Shown one piece after another: positions 1 to 8,376 of a stretch of DNA of 64,000 bases. Where the stretch lies: NCBI RefSeq assembly GCF_000196655.1, contig NC_014253.1, forward strand, positions 682,001-746,000, read 5' to 3'. The stretch comes from Methanohalobium evestigatum Z-7303. Lineage in GTDB: Archaea > Halobacteriota > Methanosarcinia > Methanosarcinales > Methanosarcinaceae. Position 1 is the stretch's first letter, and the number at the start of each line of letters is the position of its first letter. The notes beneath the pieces were generated by a model. The model was not told the DNA's origin. It saw only the letters and a list, made by a program, of their open reading frames with translations, and searched no databases. Position numbers and translations under genes: made by a program.

Positions 1-699
1 ATCTGCTTTCTTTATGTCAGAAAGAAGATGATTCATTCTTGCAAGATTATTTTTATCCAGTAAACTGCCATATTCATCAAGCAGTTTTTTTAATTCGTCC
101 AGACTATCACTATTTACCGGCTTACCTCTGGACAACCTGAATTGAAGATCTTCATATAGCTTAATCAGTTCTGGAAATACTATCCTTGGATACGTTTTTG
201 CCACTTCCCCAAATAAATTCACAGCTTTAGGAGAAGGTAGAACGAGATATTTATCAAAATCTTTTTCAAAACCGGAAAGATGGTTTGCTCTTATAAACCC
301 AAGTTTTTTGAAAAAATTCTGTGCTCTTTCGTTATCAGGTTTAGTTACTATACATGAACCCAGAAGATATTGCAATGCAGCTGACAGAAGCGTTTTTCCA
401 ATGCCTTTCTGCCTATATGATGAATTGATTTCAATACTTCTTAATAAACAACACTGATTAGTATATTCAAATCTTGTAAAGCCAACCAAAACATTTGGAA
501 TTGAAAACGCTACCACAATAATATGGCCTGAATCAATCGATGATTTCAAGAAGAAACGGTAGGGTGTAGCAAATCTGTTGCGAAAATAATTAAATCCATT
601 GACATCCACATTTATTTTAAGTTTATCAATACTATTACTGGATTCGGGAACTGCATATACTACATTACCCGTCCTGTATAAAATTTTGAAACCGTCCAT
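1..699 (-). CDS. GNAT-type acetyltransferase, 3' end outside the window
   Basis: Probable acetyl-CoA-dependent N-acetyltransferase of the GNAT superfamily; the substrate cannot be told. The ATG at 699 lies ten bases after the stop of the upstream gene. The frame is open to the window edge (233 codons), so the C-terminus is missing. The acetyl-CoA loop reads YRQKGIGKTLL at residues 95-105 and is followed by IVTKPDNERAQNFF. The gene at 6150 has the same arrangement (GNGYGKILL, then IITKPVNNSAKNFF), so the two are paralogues lying at either end of the KaiC cassette. It is probably the last gene seen here of a minus-strand operon; no clear ribosome binding site suggests translational coupling. 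Confidence 0.75.
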   Translation of the reverse strand, partial: MDGFKILYRTGNVVYAVPESSNSIDKLKINVDVNGFNYFRNRFATPYRFFLKSSIDSGHIIVVAFSIPNVLVGFTRFEYTNQCCLLRSIEINSSYRQKGIGKTLLSAALQYLLGSCIVTKPDNERAQNFFKKLGFIRANHLSGFEKDFDKYLVLPSPKAVNLFGEVAKTYPRIVFPELIKLYEDLQFRLSRGKPVNSDSLDELKKLLDEYGSLLDKNNLARMNHLLSDIKKAD

Positions 700-709
700 A
701 AAAGATACG

Positions 710-2182
710 TTATGTATTTATAAAATAGCGTTTGTATCTACCCTTCTTCTGAGAATATATATGGGATTGGTTTTCCAGTTTATCAAGAATTTCAGACAAA
801 TTTTTAGATATTGTATTGCCGTCGGAATCCGACTGTTTTTCCAACTGTTTAAAGGTAGCTGTTTCCATATTTTTAAGCGTTTCAAAAACAGTTAAATCAT
901 CGTTGTCTAATTCACCATCAGTATTATTGATATCTGGTTGTATGGATGTATCCTGAATATTTGATATCTGGGTTTTTATGGACGAGAGTTCATCCTCAAT
1001 TTTTGTTAATTTGTCATCATCAACTTTATTCTCAAGCACGGATTGTATATTTTCAAGTGATTCCAGTATTTCTTGTTTAAACGATGTTAAATCATTGTTC
1101 ATATTCTGGATTTTTTCATCCATTTCCATGAGATCATTTCTTTCTGCTTTTGCATCCAATCTGCTTTCCAAATCCGTTTCATAAGTTTCCGTATCATTAT
1201 CTGGTGAATTTTGAATATCTGCAAGTCTTTTATTCAATGTTTTGATAGCACGGGTATGCAGATTTATAGCATTGGTCATTTCTTCAATCTGGTTATTGAT
1301 TGCGGATATGTTTTCAGAGTTGTTATCAATACTTTCTGATTGTTTATTTTGTATTTCGTTTATAGATTCCAGGTCTCTGGAAAGGTTTGATGTTTTATCT
1401 TTGAGATCTATCAGTGAATCATTCAACTCGTTTAATTTTGTTTCATGAATTGTTACCTTATCAACTGCATATTCAAGGCTACCGGTCTCCACAAAAGACC
1501 TGAAATCCCGACCTTCATAACTTGGGACATACACAGATAGTTTATTGTAAAGTTCAACATACGTTCCATGTATCTGCTTTCTTGATACCAGTTTTGATTC
1601 AACAGCCTCTGAGAGTTTTTTTACCATAAACCTGTTGTTTTCAAACCTGAAAAAATCCACACCCGGGCTTGATTCCCTGACTTCTCCTATCGCAGAATTT
1701 ACTATATTGGATACTTCATGTTTCCCGTAGACATCAAGCATAGCAGACAGTAGGTCATTTAATGTTTTTGCGTAGGTAATCTCAAGTACATCTGGAGGGA
1801 TTTTTCCTGGATCCACTCCTTTTTTGTTTAATGCATCTTCTTCTTTGGCAATCCTTTTAAGACGTTTTGAAAAACTGTTAAAACTATAGTTTAATTGATT
1901 GAAATCATCATAATTAGTTTTAGTTTTAACATCATCTTTTAATTGTGATATCGTTTGGCTGTTAGAGTCTGTACGTTCATCAACATATTGTTGCAGATTT
2001 TCAAGTCTGGATTTCAGGTCTGATATTTCATTTTCCAGTTCTTTTTTGTCAGACCTGTCCATATACTCGGTAACATTCTTTTGGGATTGTGTTTCAGGGT
2101 TACCTGATGAGTCCACATTTTTTGTTTCATTATATGCAGATGACCTGGCAGGAACCAGTTTTATATCATTTCCAGTATCCAA
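710..2182 (-). CDS. Long coiled-coil protein of the KaiC cassette
   Basis: About 490 residues of unknown function. The first 40 residues are polar and probably disordered. Residues about 45-90 form a coiled coil, about 120-240 look globular, and about 240-470 are again a long coiled coil rich in Glu, Asn, Ser and Lys. There is no signal peptide or membrane segment, so it is probably a cytoplasmic scaffold. I chose the TTG at 2182 because GGTGA lies four bases before it; another TTG at 2197 gives five more residues without a ribosome binding site. Long coiled coils beside archaellins recall ArlC/D/E, but I see no convincing ArlCE domain, so I do not name it that. Confidence 0.75.
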   Translation of the reverse strand: MDTGNDIKLVPARSSAYNETKNVDSSGNPETQSQKNVTEYMDRSDKKELENEISDLKSRLENLQQYVDERTDSNSQTISQLKDDVKTKTNYDDFNQLNYSFNSFSKRLKRIAKEEDALNKKGVDPGKIPPDVLEITYAKTLNDLLSAMLDVYGKHEVSNIVNSAIGEVRESSPGVDFFRFENNRFMVKKLSEAVESKLVSRKQIHGTYVELYNKLSVYVPSYEGRDFRSFVETGSLEYAVDKVTIHETKLNELNDSLIDLKDKTSNLSRDLESINEIQNKQSESIDNNSENISAINNQIEEMTNAINLHTRAIKTLNKRLADIQNSPDNDTETYETDLESRLDAKAERNDLMEMDEKIQNMNNDLTSFKQEILESLENIQSVLENKVDDDKLTKIEDELSSIKTQISNIQDTSIQPDINNTDGELDNDDLTVFETLKNMETATFKQLEKQSDSDGNTISKNLSEILDKLENQSHIYSQKKGRYKRYFINT

Positions 2183-2203
2183 AGTTTCACCATCCAATAA
2201 AGG

Positions 2204-2983
2204 TTATAAAACAAATGCCTCCAGTTTACGTTTTATATCAGGTAGCCATTCATTTTTACACATATCTGCAACATAATCCCCATGAAGGGGACGTATCTGG
2301 TCTTCTATCACCATTTCTACAAGCAGTATCCACTCATTTTCAGTCATCCATTTGGGAGATGATGCAATTTCATTAAACGCCATAGTAAGAACCTGGTCTA
2401 CTTCCCCCCGACCCATCACACTGCTTATCTTGGATTTGATATCATCAAGGATCTCCATATTCTTCTTATATTCAGAAGATTGTGTATACATCTCATCAAA
2501 TACCCGTTTTGACAGGGCTCGTAGTTCATTTGCAACATCTTCTGAATACTGGGACAATTGATCAGATGTCATCGGTCTCTGCTCAAATATATGAAGCATT
2601 ACTTCCCTTGTTGTATCGATTATTTCCATATTTTCTGTAAGGTTTACCTTCTGGGTAAAAAGAGAAATTAAAAGCGCACCCCTCCCAACTGATGAAAATA
2701 TAACAGTTCCAAACTGATATTCAACTATTGATTGTAAAAGACCGATTTCAAGTTGCTGGCTTATATGTCGGAGATTGTTGTTTATAACATTGGTAAATTC
2801 AAATATTCTTGAGCCTAAATCCTCGGGTATATAAGAAGCATAGATTTTTCCATCTACACCTGCAAAAAGTACTACATCCACATCACTTATCTGATACATC
2901 CTTTTAAGCTGGGATTCCAGTGCGAATTTTAAGAGGGATACGTCCTCAAGTTCTTCTTTTACCTTTTTTACCACATCTACCAC
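2204..2983 (-). CDS. Roadblock/LC7-like protein with helical C-terminal domain
   Basis: 259 residues. Residues about 10-130 have the alternating strand-helix pattern of a Roadblock/LC7 domain: a strand with VDGKIYASYIPE, two helices, then GTVIFSSVGRGALLISLF. The rest is helical and acidic and matches no family I recognise. Roadblock proteins usually dimerise and bind small GTPases or other nucleotide switches. Here the likely partner is the KaiC ATPase encoded nine bases upstream. The start is GTG at 2983 without a strong ribosome binding site, so translation is probably coupled. The fold assignment is moderate; the role is inferred from position. Confidence 0.7.
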   Translation of the reverse strand: MVDVVKKVKEELEDVSLLKFALESQLKRMYQISDVDVVLFAGVDGKIYASYIPEDLGSRIFEFTNVINNNLRHISQQLEIGLLQSIVEYQFGTVIFSSVGRGALLISLFTQKVNLTENMEIIDTTREVMLHIFEQRPMTSDQLSQYSEDVANELRALSKRVFDEMYTQSSEYKKNMEILDDIKSKISSVMGRGEVDQVLTMAFNEIASSPKWMTENEWILLVEMVIEDQIRPLHGDYVADMCKNEWLPDIKRKLEAFVL

Positions 2984-2992
2984 ACTCGATGA

Positions 2993-4069
2993 TTATCCGG
3001 CTAATTCTTCCAGTTCACTAAGGTCTTCTATTTCAACAGTGTCGCCCTCTCCACCCTTATTTTCCTCATCTGATTTATCAAAGGATTCTGTTGTCTGCTG
3101 TGATGATTCGTTACTGGATTGTTCACTTTGACTGGAAGATGTGTTATCTTTATCAACATTTTCCGAACCTGATACATCATCTTTTTTGATTGCTTGTGTC
3201 AAACCATAGGTCTCAAACAGCATTTGGAGTGTTTCTTTGGGAGAGAATGAATATGACCAGTGTTTTTTCACATAACGTATTTTATCAAGAAACATCTCCG
3301 ATGCACCAAGGTCAGAGGCAGTCTTAATAGCTTTATCAAACATGCCGTCGTATTTATTCGCGTCTTCTGGAGAGACTACAGGGGTTGTCTTTGCAACTAC
3401 ACCAATTCCGCGAACGAATATATAGGGGTACACTTCTTCTCCGTGCCTTGTTGCACGCATTTTGATGATTTCCAGTGAACGATTAAATGCTCCTCCTATA
3501 GGTCTGTAAGTTAAATGAACTGCACCGTCTGATAAATAAACAGGGATTAATACATCTTCACCTATAGTTTCCCCGGGTGCTGAATGTTCTTCAGTGGTTA
3601 CAAGAACTGCTCCCAGTTGTTTGAGAGTATAAAAAAGCTTGGTTATAAGCTCACGTTGTTCCTTTTTATCACTGATAGACCAGATTAATGGTGTCAAAGG
3701 GTCGATAACAACTCTTGTCCTAACCGAATAATCTTTATTCGCCTCCACCAATGCAGGCAACTGTTCTTCTACCAGTTGTTTAAAATCTTCTCCTTTTGTA
3801 TGGAAGAAGAACAGTTCTCTTTCATGGTATTTTTTCATATCAAAACCGAGTTTTTCGGCTTCTTCAAGAATCTGTTCAGGTGGTTCTTCCAGGCTTACAT
3901 ATAAAGCATTTTCACCATTTTCCAGACCATACATGATGTACTGCATTGCAAAAGTTGATTTACCTGTTCCACTTGATCCCACTACAAGCAGTGTTGTGTT
4001 GTCACGCAATCCTCCTTCTATTACCCTGTCAAGACCTGCAATCCCTGTGGGTATTCTGTCTTCATCCAT
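2993..4069 (-). CDS. KaiC-type RecA-fold ATPase with acidic C-terminal tail
   Basis: Single KaiC domain of about 240 residues plus a tail rich in Ser, Asp and Glu (358 aa). Walker A is GSSGTGKST near residue 34. A catalytic Glu pair follows in YVSLEEPPEQ, and the Walker B strand is RVVIDPLTPL. The archaellum motor regulator ArlH also has a KaiC fold, but it is shorter and lacks the tail, so this is a separate paralogue. The ATG at 4069 is chosen because GGTGA sits four bases upstream; a TTG at 4081 also lies in frame. Neighbours (LSm-like, V4R, Roadblock, CheF-like) suggest a cytoplasmic signalling complex linked to motility. The specific function is unknown. Confidence 0.85.
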   Translation of the reverse strand: MDEDRIPTGIAGLDRVIEGGLRDNTTLLVVGSSGTGKSTFAMQYIMYGLENGENALYVSLEEPPEQILEEAEKLGFDMKKYHERELFFFHTKGEDFKQLVEEQLPALVEANKDYSVRTRVVIDPLTPLIWSISDKKEQRELITKLFYTLKQLGAVLVTTEEHSAPGETIGEDVLIPVYLSDGAVHLTYRPIGGAFNRSLEIIKMRATRHGEEVYPYIFVRGIGVVAKTTPVVSPEDANKYDGMFDKAIKTASDLGASEMFLDKIRYVKKHWSYSFSPKETLQMLFETYGLTQAIKKDDVSGSENVDKDNTSSSQSEQSSNESSQQTTESFDKSDEENKGGEGDTVEIEDLSELEELAG

Positions 4070-4086
4070 ATTTGTCACCAAAACTT

Positions 4087-4404
4087 TTAGCTTTCTGAAT
4101 CAGATTCGTGAACAACTTCGCCTTTTTCAATCGAAAGAATAAGGTCTTCATCGTCATCAAAAGGATAAGCCTTCTCAATATAGATGGACTCGATGGATTC
4201 GCCCCTTATCATTACCAGATTACTAATGTGTTTCCAGCCGTTAACTGTCTTTTGTACTGCATCTTTTAATAATATATTAGTATAGCTGTAGTCCACTTTT
4301 TCACAATATCCCCTGTAATGTGCATTATCTGTTATTACACGGATATAATTACCTAAAAAATTTGTAAGTGATTCACAAAAATCATCAGATATATTTTGAG
4401 TCAT
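4087..4404 (-). CDS. LSm/Sm-like small protein
   Basis: 105 residues. The order of motifs fits an Sm fold. A first half has GNYIRVITDN, a Gly-Tyr turn, an Asp at the end of the strand (CEKVDY) and NILLKDA. A second half reads NLVMIRGESIESI, close to the Sm2 pattern IRG-x-x-I. A short acidic tail follows. Canonical archaeal LSm proteins are about 75 residues and bind U-rich RNA; this one is longer and sits between a V4R protein and a KaiC ATPase, so it may instead be a protein-interaction version. GGAGATG seven to eight bases before the ATG supports the start. Fold assignment is from motif reading only. Confidence 0.65.
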   Translation of the reverse strand: MTQNISDDFCESLTNFLGNYIRVITDNAHYRGYCEKVDYSYTNILLKDAVQKTVNGWKHISNLVMIRGESIESIYIEKAYPFDDDEDLILSIEKGEVVHESDSES

Positions 4405-4419
4405 AAGCCATCTCCGTTT

Positions 4420-5373
4420 TTACTTTTGTTTTTTCTTCATTTTTTCAAAGAGCTCAGCAAAACTCTGGGTATCCTTGGATTCTTCTTTAGCTTCTTTGGA
4501 TTTGTCACTTTCATTATCCTGTGTTTGTGTGTCAGATGATTGAGACTGGGACTGAGACTGAGACTGTTGAGTATCACTTTCATTTTGGACTTTTTGTGCC
4601 ATTTCACCAAATGCAGCCCCAAAGGTCTTTTTCTTTGACGCGATTTCGGCAAGTTCTTCTTCCTTTTTCCAAGGTGGCTCAAACTCTTTTTCTTCTACAT
4701 CTACATTACCAGCATATTGTAGATAGGCATCACCAATATCTGTGAGATTACCGTTTTCAATTAATTTGTATACAGTAAGTGTATCAATTCTTTGCTGTAT
4801 ATCCGCTTCATCAAGTTCTGATGGACGTTCACCATGTAATATTCTTTTATCATAACTGTCAAGCATTATCTGATATGCTGATATTGGTTGCAGGTCAACC
4901 TTGAATTTACAGAGTTTATCCCCATCCTTTACACATTCGATTTCCTCGACAGTGCATTCCAATTCAAGGTCTTCAGTAAAAAACCGGTGCAAAGCATCCG
5001 AAGTGGCTACACAGACTTTCTGGTTTTCAAGTGCCGGATACAGACTGCAAACCGGACAATTGGGAACTGCAAATATATAATGCATAGGTGCATAGGATAC
5101 CAGTTGCATATCACCCAGTCCAATTTTTTTAAACAGGTTCATGTGGAACTTGTACAATGGGGTGGATTTTATTGAATTTATATCATGAGCCTTCAGAAAC
5201 TTACGCGTTTCACTCCACGGTACTTTAGACTTTGGAAATTGGTCACTAATTTTTTCCTGTATCTTTAACATCTTGCCGAATGCACCCATTGATTCTGCAA
5301 AACTGCCCCCACCATCAATTGGTGGCGGACTCTGGGATTCATCATTCATAAATGGTGGTAAATCATCAGACAT
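4420..5373 (-). CDS. V4R-domain protein with low-complexity linker
   Basis: 317 residues. Residues about 75-165 resemble the V4R (4-vinyl-reductase-like) ligand-binding domain. The block CPVC near residue 106 and later Cys residues in IECVKDGDKLCKF near 147-155 are the usual conserved positions, possibly for metal or a small hydrophobic ligand. Before it is a Pro-rich start; after it are a helical segment and a tail with a Ser-Gln repeat (QSQSQSQSQ) and many charged residues. The ATG at 5373 has AAGGGG nine bases upstream and is preferred over the ATG at 5397. V4R domains often serve as sensors in transcription or signalling proteins, so this could be the sensory subunit of the cassette; that is inference. 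Confidence 0.7.
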   Translation of the reverse strand: MSDDLPPFMNDESQSPPPIDGGGSFAESMGAFGKMLKIQEKISDQFPKSKVPWSETRKFLKAHDINSIKSTPLYKFHMNLFKKIGLGDMQLVSYAPMHYIFAVPNCPVCSLYPALENQKVCVATSDALHRFFTEDLELECTVEEIECVKDGDKLCKFKVDLQPISAYQIMLDSYDKRILHGERPSELDEADIQQRIDTLTVYKLIENGNLTDIGDAYLQYAGNVDVEEKEFEPPWKKEEELAEIASKKKTFGAAFGEMAQKVQNESDTQQSQSQSQSQSSDTQTQDNESDKSKEAKEESKDTQSFAELFEKMKKKQK

Positions 5374-5405
5374 ATACAAATACCCCTTTAAGTTCATAAC
5401 ATTGA

Positions 5406-5993
5406 TTACATGATCTCCTGAAGCTTTTTCAATCCTGTATTGGTAAGTGCTCCGCCATTATCGCATAATTGCTGGTCTTTTAAGTTCTTGAAGCTGTTTG
5501 TTAAGGTGTCAGCATCAACTCCAATGAGGAATCCCAATTTCTGGAAATCGGTGACTCCTGTATAGAGGAGATACAGCAATTTTTTATCAATATCAGATAA
5601 CGACTGAGATTTCTGGGAACTACCACACATCGGCTGCAGGTAATTTTTCAATGTGTTTATGATAGATTCATTACCTGCCAACAGTGCAGTCGAAGAAACA
5701 TTGGTTCCCTCGACCAGATGCGATTCTTTTACATAATCAATTATTAAAACATCTGAAGCACCTGTCGCTCTCTGTGCTTTTGTTTTGATAGAACTGGTAG
5801 GTTCCCTGCCAATCATAGTAATATTTTTTAAAGGTATTGTTTCCCAGCCGTTTCCTACTGAAAACCAGAGATTGATATTGGTTAAATACATCACGCCCTT
5901 TTCCCAGTTGTTGGAATACAGGGAATTTCCCATCATCACCGCATTAGTAATATAATGCAAATCTACCTTTGCAATACCCTGTTCTTGAGCCAT
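5406..5993 (-). CDS. CheF-like PH-fold protein
   Basis: 195 residues. The N-terminal 110 residues resemble archaeal CheF (DUF439), the adaptor that links the chemotaxis proteins CheY, CheD and CheC to the archaellum. The key block is GVMYLTNINLWFSVGNGWETIPL followed by NITMIGRE, the strand-turn-strand of a PH-like domain. The C-terminal 60 residues look like a small winged-helix domain (TDFQKLGFLIGVDADTL, then GALTNTGLKKL). No cheA, cheY or cheW genes lie in the window. The ATG at 5993 is preferred (GGTGTGAT just upstream) over the GTG at 5999. First gene of the tight cassette 5993-1, after a 150-bp gap. Confidence 0.7.
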   Translation of the reverse strand: MAQEQGIAKVDLHYITNAVMMGNSLYSNNWEKGVMYLTNINLWFSVGNGWETIPLKNITMIGREPTSSIKTKAQRATGASDVLIIDYVKESHLVEGTNVSSTALLAGNESIINTLKNYLQPMCGSSQKSQSLSDIDKKLLYLLYTGVTDFQKLGFLIGVDADTLTNSFKNLKDQQLCDNGGALTNTGLKKLQEIM

Positions 5994-6149
5994 AATCACA
6001 CCAGCTGATATAAAACTAAATATATTTTTAATCCTGTATATCTGTTAACACTTAAAAATCTTCTGTTATTTAACTGAATTTCTGGGTATAACCAAACAAA
6101 TATTTATCACTGAGAATATTGAAAGAATTTGGATTTTCTATCTTGACAA

Positions 6150-6980
6150 TCATAAGTTATCACCCTTGAACTTGGGAAGAAAATATCGTTCCCTACCACA
6201 GTTAGAACATATTATAGAAACACCATCTTTGCCATCCGAACTTATACATTCTTTTGCACTGAATTCACCGCATATACATGGAGACATTAATTTACGCGAC
6301 TCAGAATAATCTTGGTTCTGAGAATACATTGAAAACTCTGATTGGATAAGCTTCTCTGAACAATTTTCTAAATTCCTGGTTAAAATTTTAGAATAAAATT
6401 TATCTCTGCATTTTGTTATTGTATCCATCAAAAAATCCACATTTTCATTGTATAAATTGTTTTTATCCTCATGTGGTAATATCAGATATCCTGGATGATT
6501 TGCAAGATTAATAGGACTGTTTTCTTCCGGATATTTGAAATTCAAGGATAAAAAGAAGTTTTTAGCACTATTGTTAACAGGTTTTGTTATTATATGACCC
6601 GGTAGTACCAGGGACAGTATGTCCAGCAAAATTTTACCATAACCGTTTCCTTTTTTTGATGATGAAATCTCTATGCCTCGCAGTACATAGACAGGTTTAC
6701 TGTTAGTGGATGTATGGCTCCACTTTTCAGCCATTGTCCAGCCAACTACCGTGTTTTTAAGTAAAGTGGTTATAAATACCACATTTTGGCGATTAATCCA
6801 GCTTTTAAAATTTTTAGAATAATCAGACATCCCAAGGTGTTTTTTAAAATAGGTAAAATGTCCAATATTTAGTTTATCAAGTTCTGAAGGATATTCCAGT
6901 ATACAGTATACCATTCCATTATTGGACTTTGCAAGATCTATCATAGTAGTCATATCTGTTTTTTTATACGGGTAGTTCAA
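6150..6980 (-). CDS. GNAT-type acetyltransferase with C-terminal zinc ribbon
   Basis: 276 residues. The GNAT domain covers residues about 20-170, with the acetyl-CoA loop KKGNGYGKILL at 109-119 and the following IITKPVNNSAKNFF. The C-terminus carries a zinc-ribbon-like pair, CICG near 235 and CSNCG near 258, which may bind a protein or nucleic acid. The start is a TTG at 6980, five bases after the stop of the deacetylase-like gene; an ATG at 6953 would shorten it by nine residues. It is paralogous to the truncated GNAT at 1-699. Direct coupling to a deacetylase-fold enzyme suggests opposing activities on one substrate, which is inference. Confidence 0.8.
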   Translation of the reverse strand: MNYPYKKTDMTTMIDLAKSNNGMVYCILEYPSELDKLNIGHFTYFKKHLGMSDYSKNFKSWINRQNVVFITTLLKNTVVGWTMAEKWSHTSTNSKPVYVLRGIEISSSKKGNGYGKILLDILSLVLPGHIITKPVNNSAKNFFLSLNFKYPEENSPINLANHPGYLILPHEDKNNLYNENVDFLMDTITKCRDKFYSKILTRNLENCSEKLIQSEFSMYSQNQDYSESRKLMSPCICGEFSAKECISSDGKDGVSIICSNCGRERYFLPKFKGDNL

Positions 6981-6985
6981 ATTAG

Positions 6986-8347
6986 TTATAAATTATCGGC
7001 TTTGCTCTGGTCGTTTATACTGGATAATGAAAACATTTCTTTTATTTTGAATATGTTTTCAAACGCCTTGTTGTAAACTTTCTTGTGAAGTTGACTTTCA
7101 TATTTTGAATACTTTAAATCATCATGTATAGGATTGGGTCTGTCAAGCAGGGCATTAATGACACTGTGACATAATTTGCCGTTGTGTTTGTGATATCCAC
7201 CTTCCATAAGAATTACAAAATTTTCCGGAAATACGGATTTGATACTTCTTATCATCTGATAGTAACCCTTTGAAGTCAAATTCATCTGTACAGTTTTTTC
7301 CTGATAATAACCATCAAAACCACAACAGCAAATCAAAAAATCCGGAGAATGACGTTTTATCAAAGGGATTATCACTTCATCAAAAGCAAGTTTGTATTCA
7401 ACATTTTCAGACCCCACCGGCATTTCAATATTGATGTTATACCCTTCTCCTGCACCTTCTCCTATCTGTGACATAAAACCTGTACGGGGATAGAAATCAT
7501 GAGGAGAGCGATGTATGGATAAGGTTATTACATCAGGGTCATCGTAGAATATATCCATTGTACCGTTACCTGCGTGTGCATCCCAGTCTACAATCATTAC
7601 TTTCTCTATCCCTTTTTTTTGCTGGAGATATCTTGCAAGTATGGCTGCATTGTTGAAAATACAAAATCCACCATACCTCGATTTACCGGCATGATGTCCT
7701 GGTGGACGCAGGAGGGCAAAAGAGTACGAATAATTATTATCAATAACAAGTTCTGCAGAACGGATTGCAGCACCTGCTGACATTTTTGCTACATCATAGG
7801 TATCTTTAGTTACATAGGTACTGTCCCCAAGGAAACCTCCTCCTTTTTTAGAATAGTTTTTTATAAAAGATACATAGGATTTAGTGTGTATTTTCAACAG
7901 GTCTTTTTCTAAGGCTTTATCAATATCAGTTACCAGATTACACCGGTCATCGTTGAATATCTTGTTGTCTTTAAGATACTGAAAAGCGTCAATTAACCTT
8001 TCAGGTTTTTCAAAATCAGGAATTTTCAAATTGCTACATGCATGAGATGAATGATCCTCATAATACAAAACTGCAAGATTGGGATTATTCTGATTTAACT
8101 CAGTACTAACATCAGTTGGATTTTTGGTTTCACTGTTTTGATTAATGTTATTTAACTCCGATTTTAAATCGTTGGGTTCTGGAACATTTGTACAGACTGA
8201 TTTTTCATCATCTATATTAACTGAACAATATCCATAATATCCATAGTCTTTGAAATTATCCATAAGTATCTGGTTCAGTTCTTTTTTATTTTTGGAACCA
8301 TCGATTATGCTATCTTCCCCATCGAAATTTTTATTTTTATGTGTACA
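6986..8347 (-). CDS. Histone deacetylase / acetylpolyamine amidohydrolase family protein
   Basis: Zn-dependent deacetylase fold (arginase/HDAC superfamily), 453 residues. The catalytic parts are all visible: RPPGHHAG with the His pair near residue 220, GGFCIFNN, the zinc ligands Asp and His in DWDAHAGNGT, the third ligand Asp in CCGFDGY, and the transition-state Tyr in EGGY. In DWDAHAGNGT the second His, normally conserved in the family, is Ala. About 120 residues precede the domain, unusually long, with Cys-rich and Asn-rich stretches. The ATG at 8347 is chosen because AGGT lies nine bases upstream; ATGs at 8353 and 8395 are alternatives, the last overlapping the previous gene. Likely substrates are acetyl-lysine proteins or acetylpolyamines. 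Confidence 0.88.
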   Translation of the reverse strand, partial: CTHKNKNFDGEDSIIDGSKNKKELNQILMDNFKDYGYYGYCSVNIDDEKSVCTNVPEPNDLKSELNNINQNSETKNPTDVSTELNQNNPNLAVLYYEDHSSHACSNLKIPDFEKPERLIDAFQYLKDNKIFNDDRCNLVTDIDKALEKDLLKIHTKSYVSFIKNYSKKGGGFLGDSTYVTKDTYDVAKMSAGAAIRSAELVIDNNYSYSFALLRPPGHHAGKSRYGGFCIFNNAAILARYLQQKKGIEKVMIVDWDAHAGNGTMDIFYDDPDVITLSIHRSPHDFYPRTGFMSQIGEGAGEGYNINIEMPVGSENVEYKLAFDEVIIPLIKRHSPDFLICCCGFDGYYQEKTVQMNLTSKGYYQMIRSIKSVFPENFVILMEGGYHKHNGKLCHSVINALLDRPNPIHDDLKYSKYESQLHKKVYNKAFENIFKIKEMFSLSSINDQSKADNL

Positions 8348-8376
8348 CATTGACATGCAACCTAACCAAACTATAT

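Noticed and set aside
710-2182. ArlC/D/E (FlaCDE) identity for the coiled-coil gene
   Set aside because: The coiled coils and position fit, but I cannot find the conserved ArlCE globular domain, so the gene is left unnamed.
2993-4069. ArlH (FlaH) identity for the KaiC gene
   Set aside because: It has an intact Glu pair, a long acidic tail and no ArlI/ArlJ neighbours; it reads as a general KaiC-type protein.
4530-4600. Short tandem repeat in the V4R gene as a CRISPR or mobile repeat
   Set aside because: It is an in-frame Ser-Gln codon repeat within a low-complexity linker, with no spacers.
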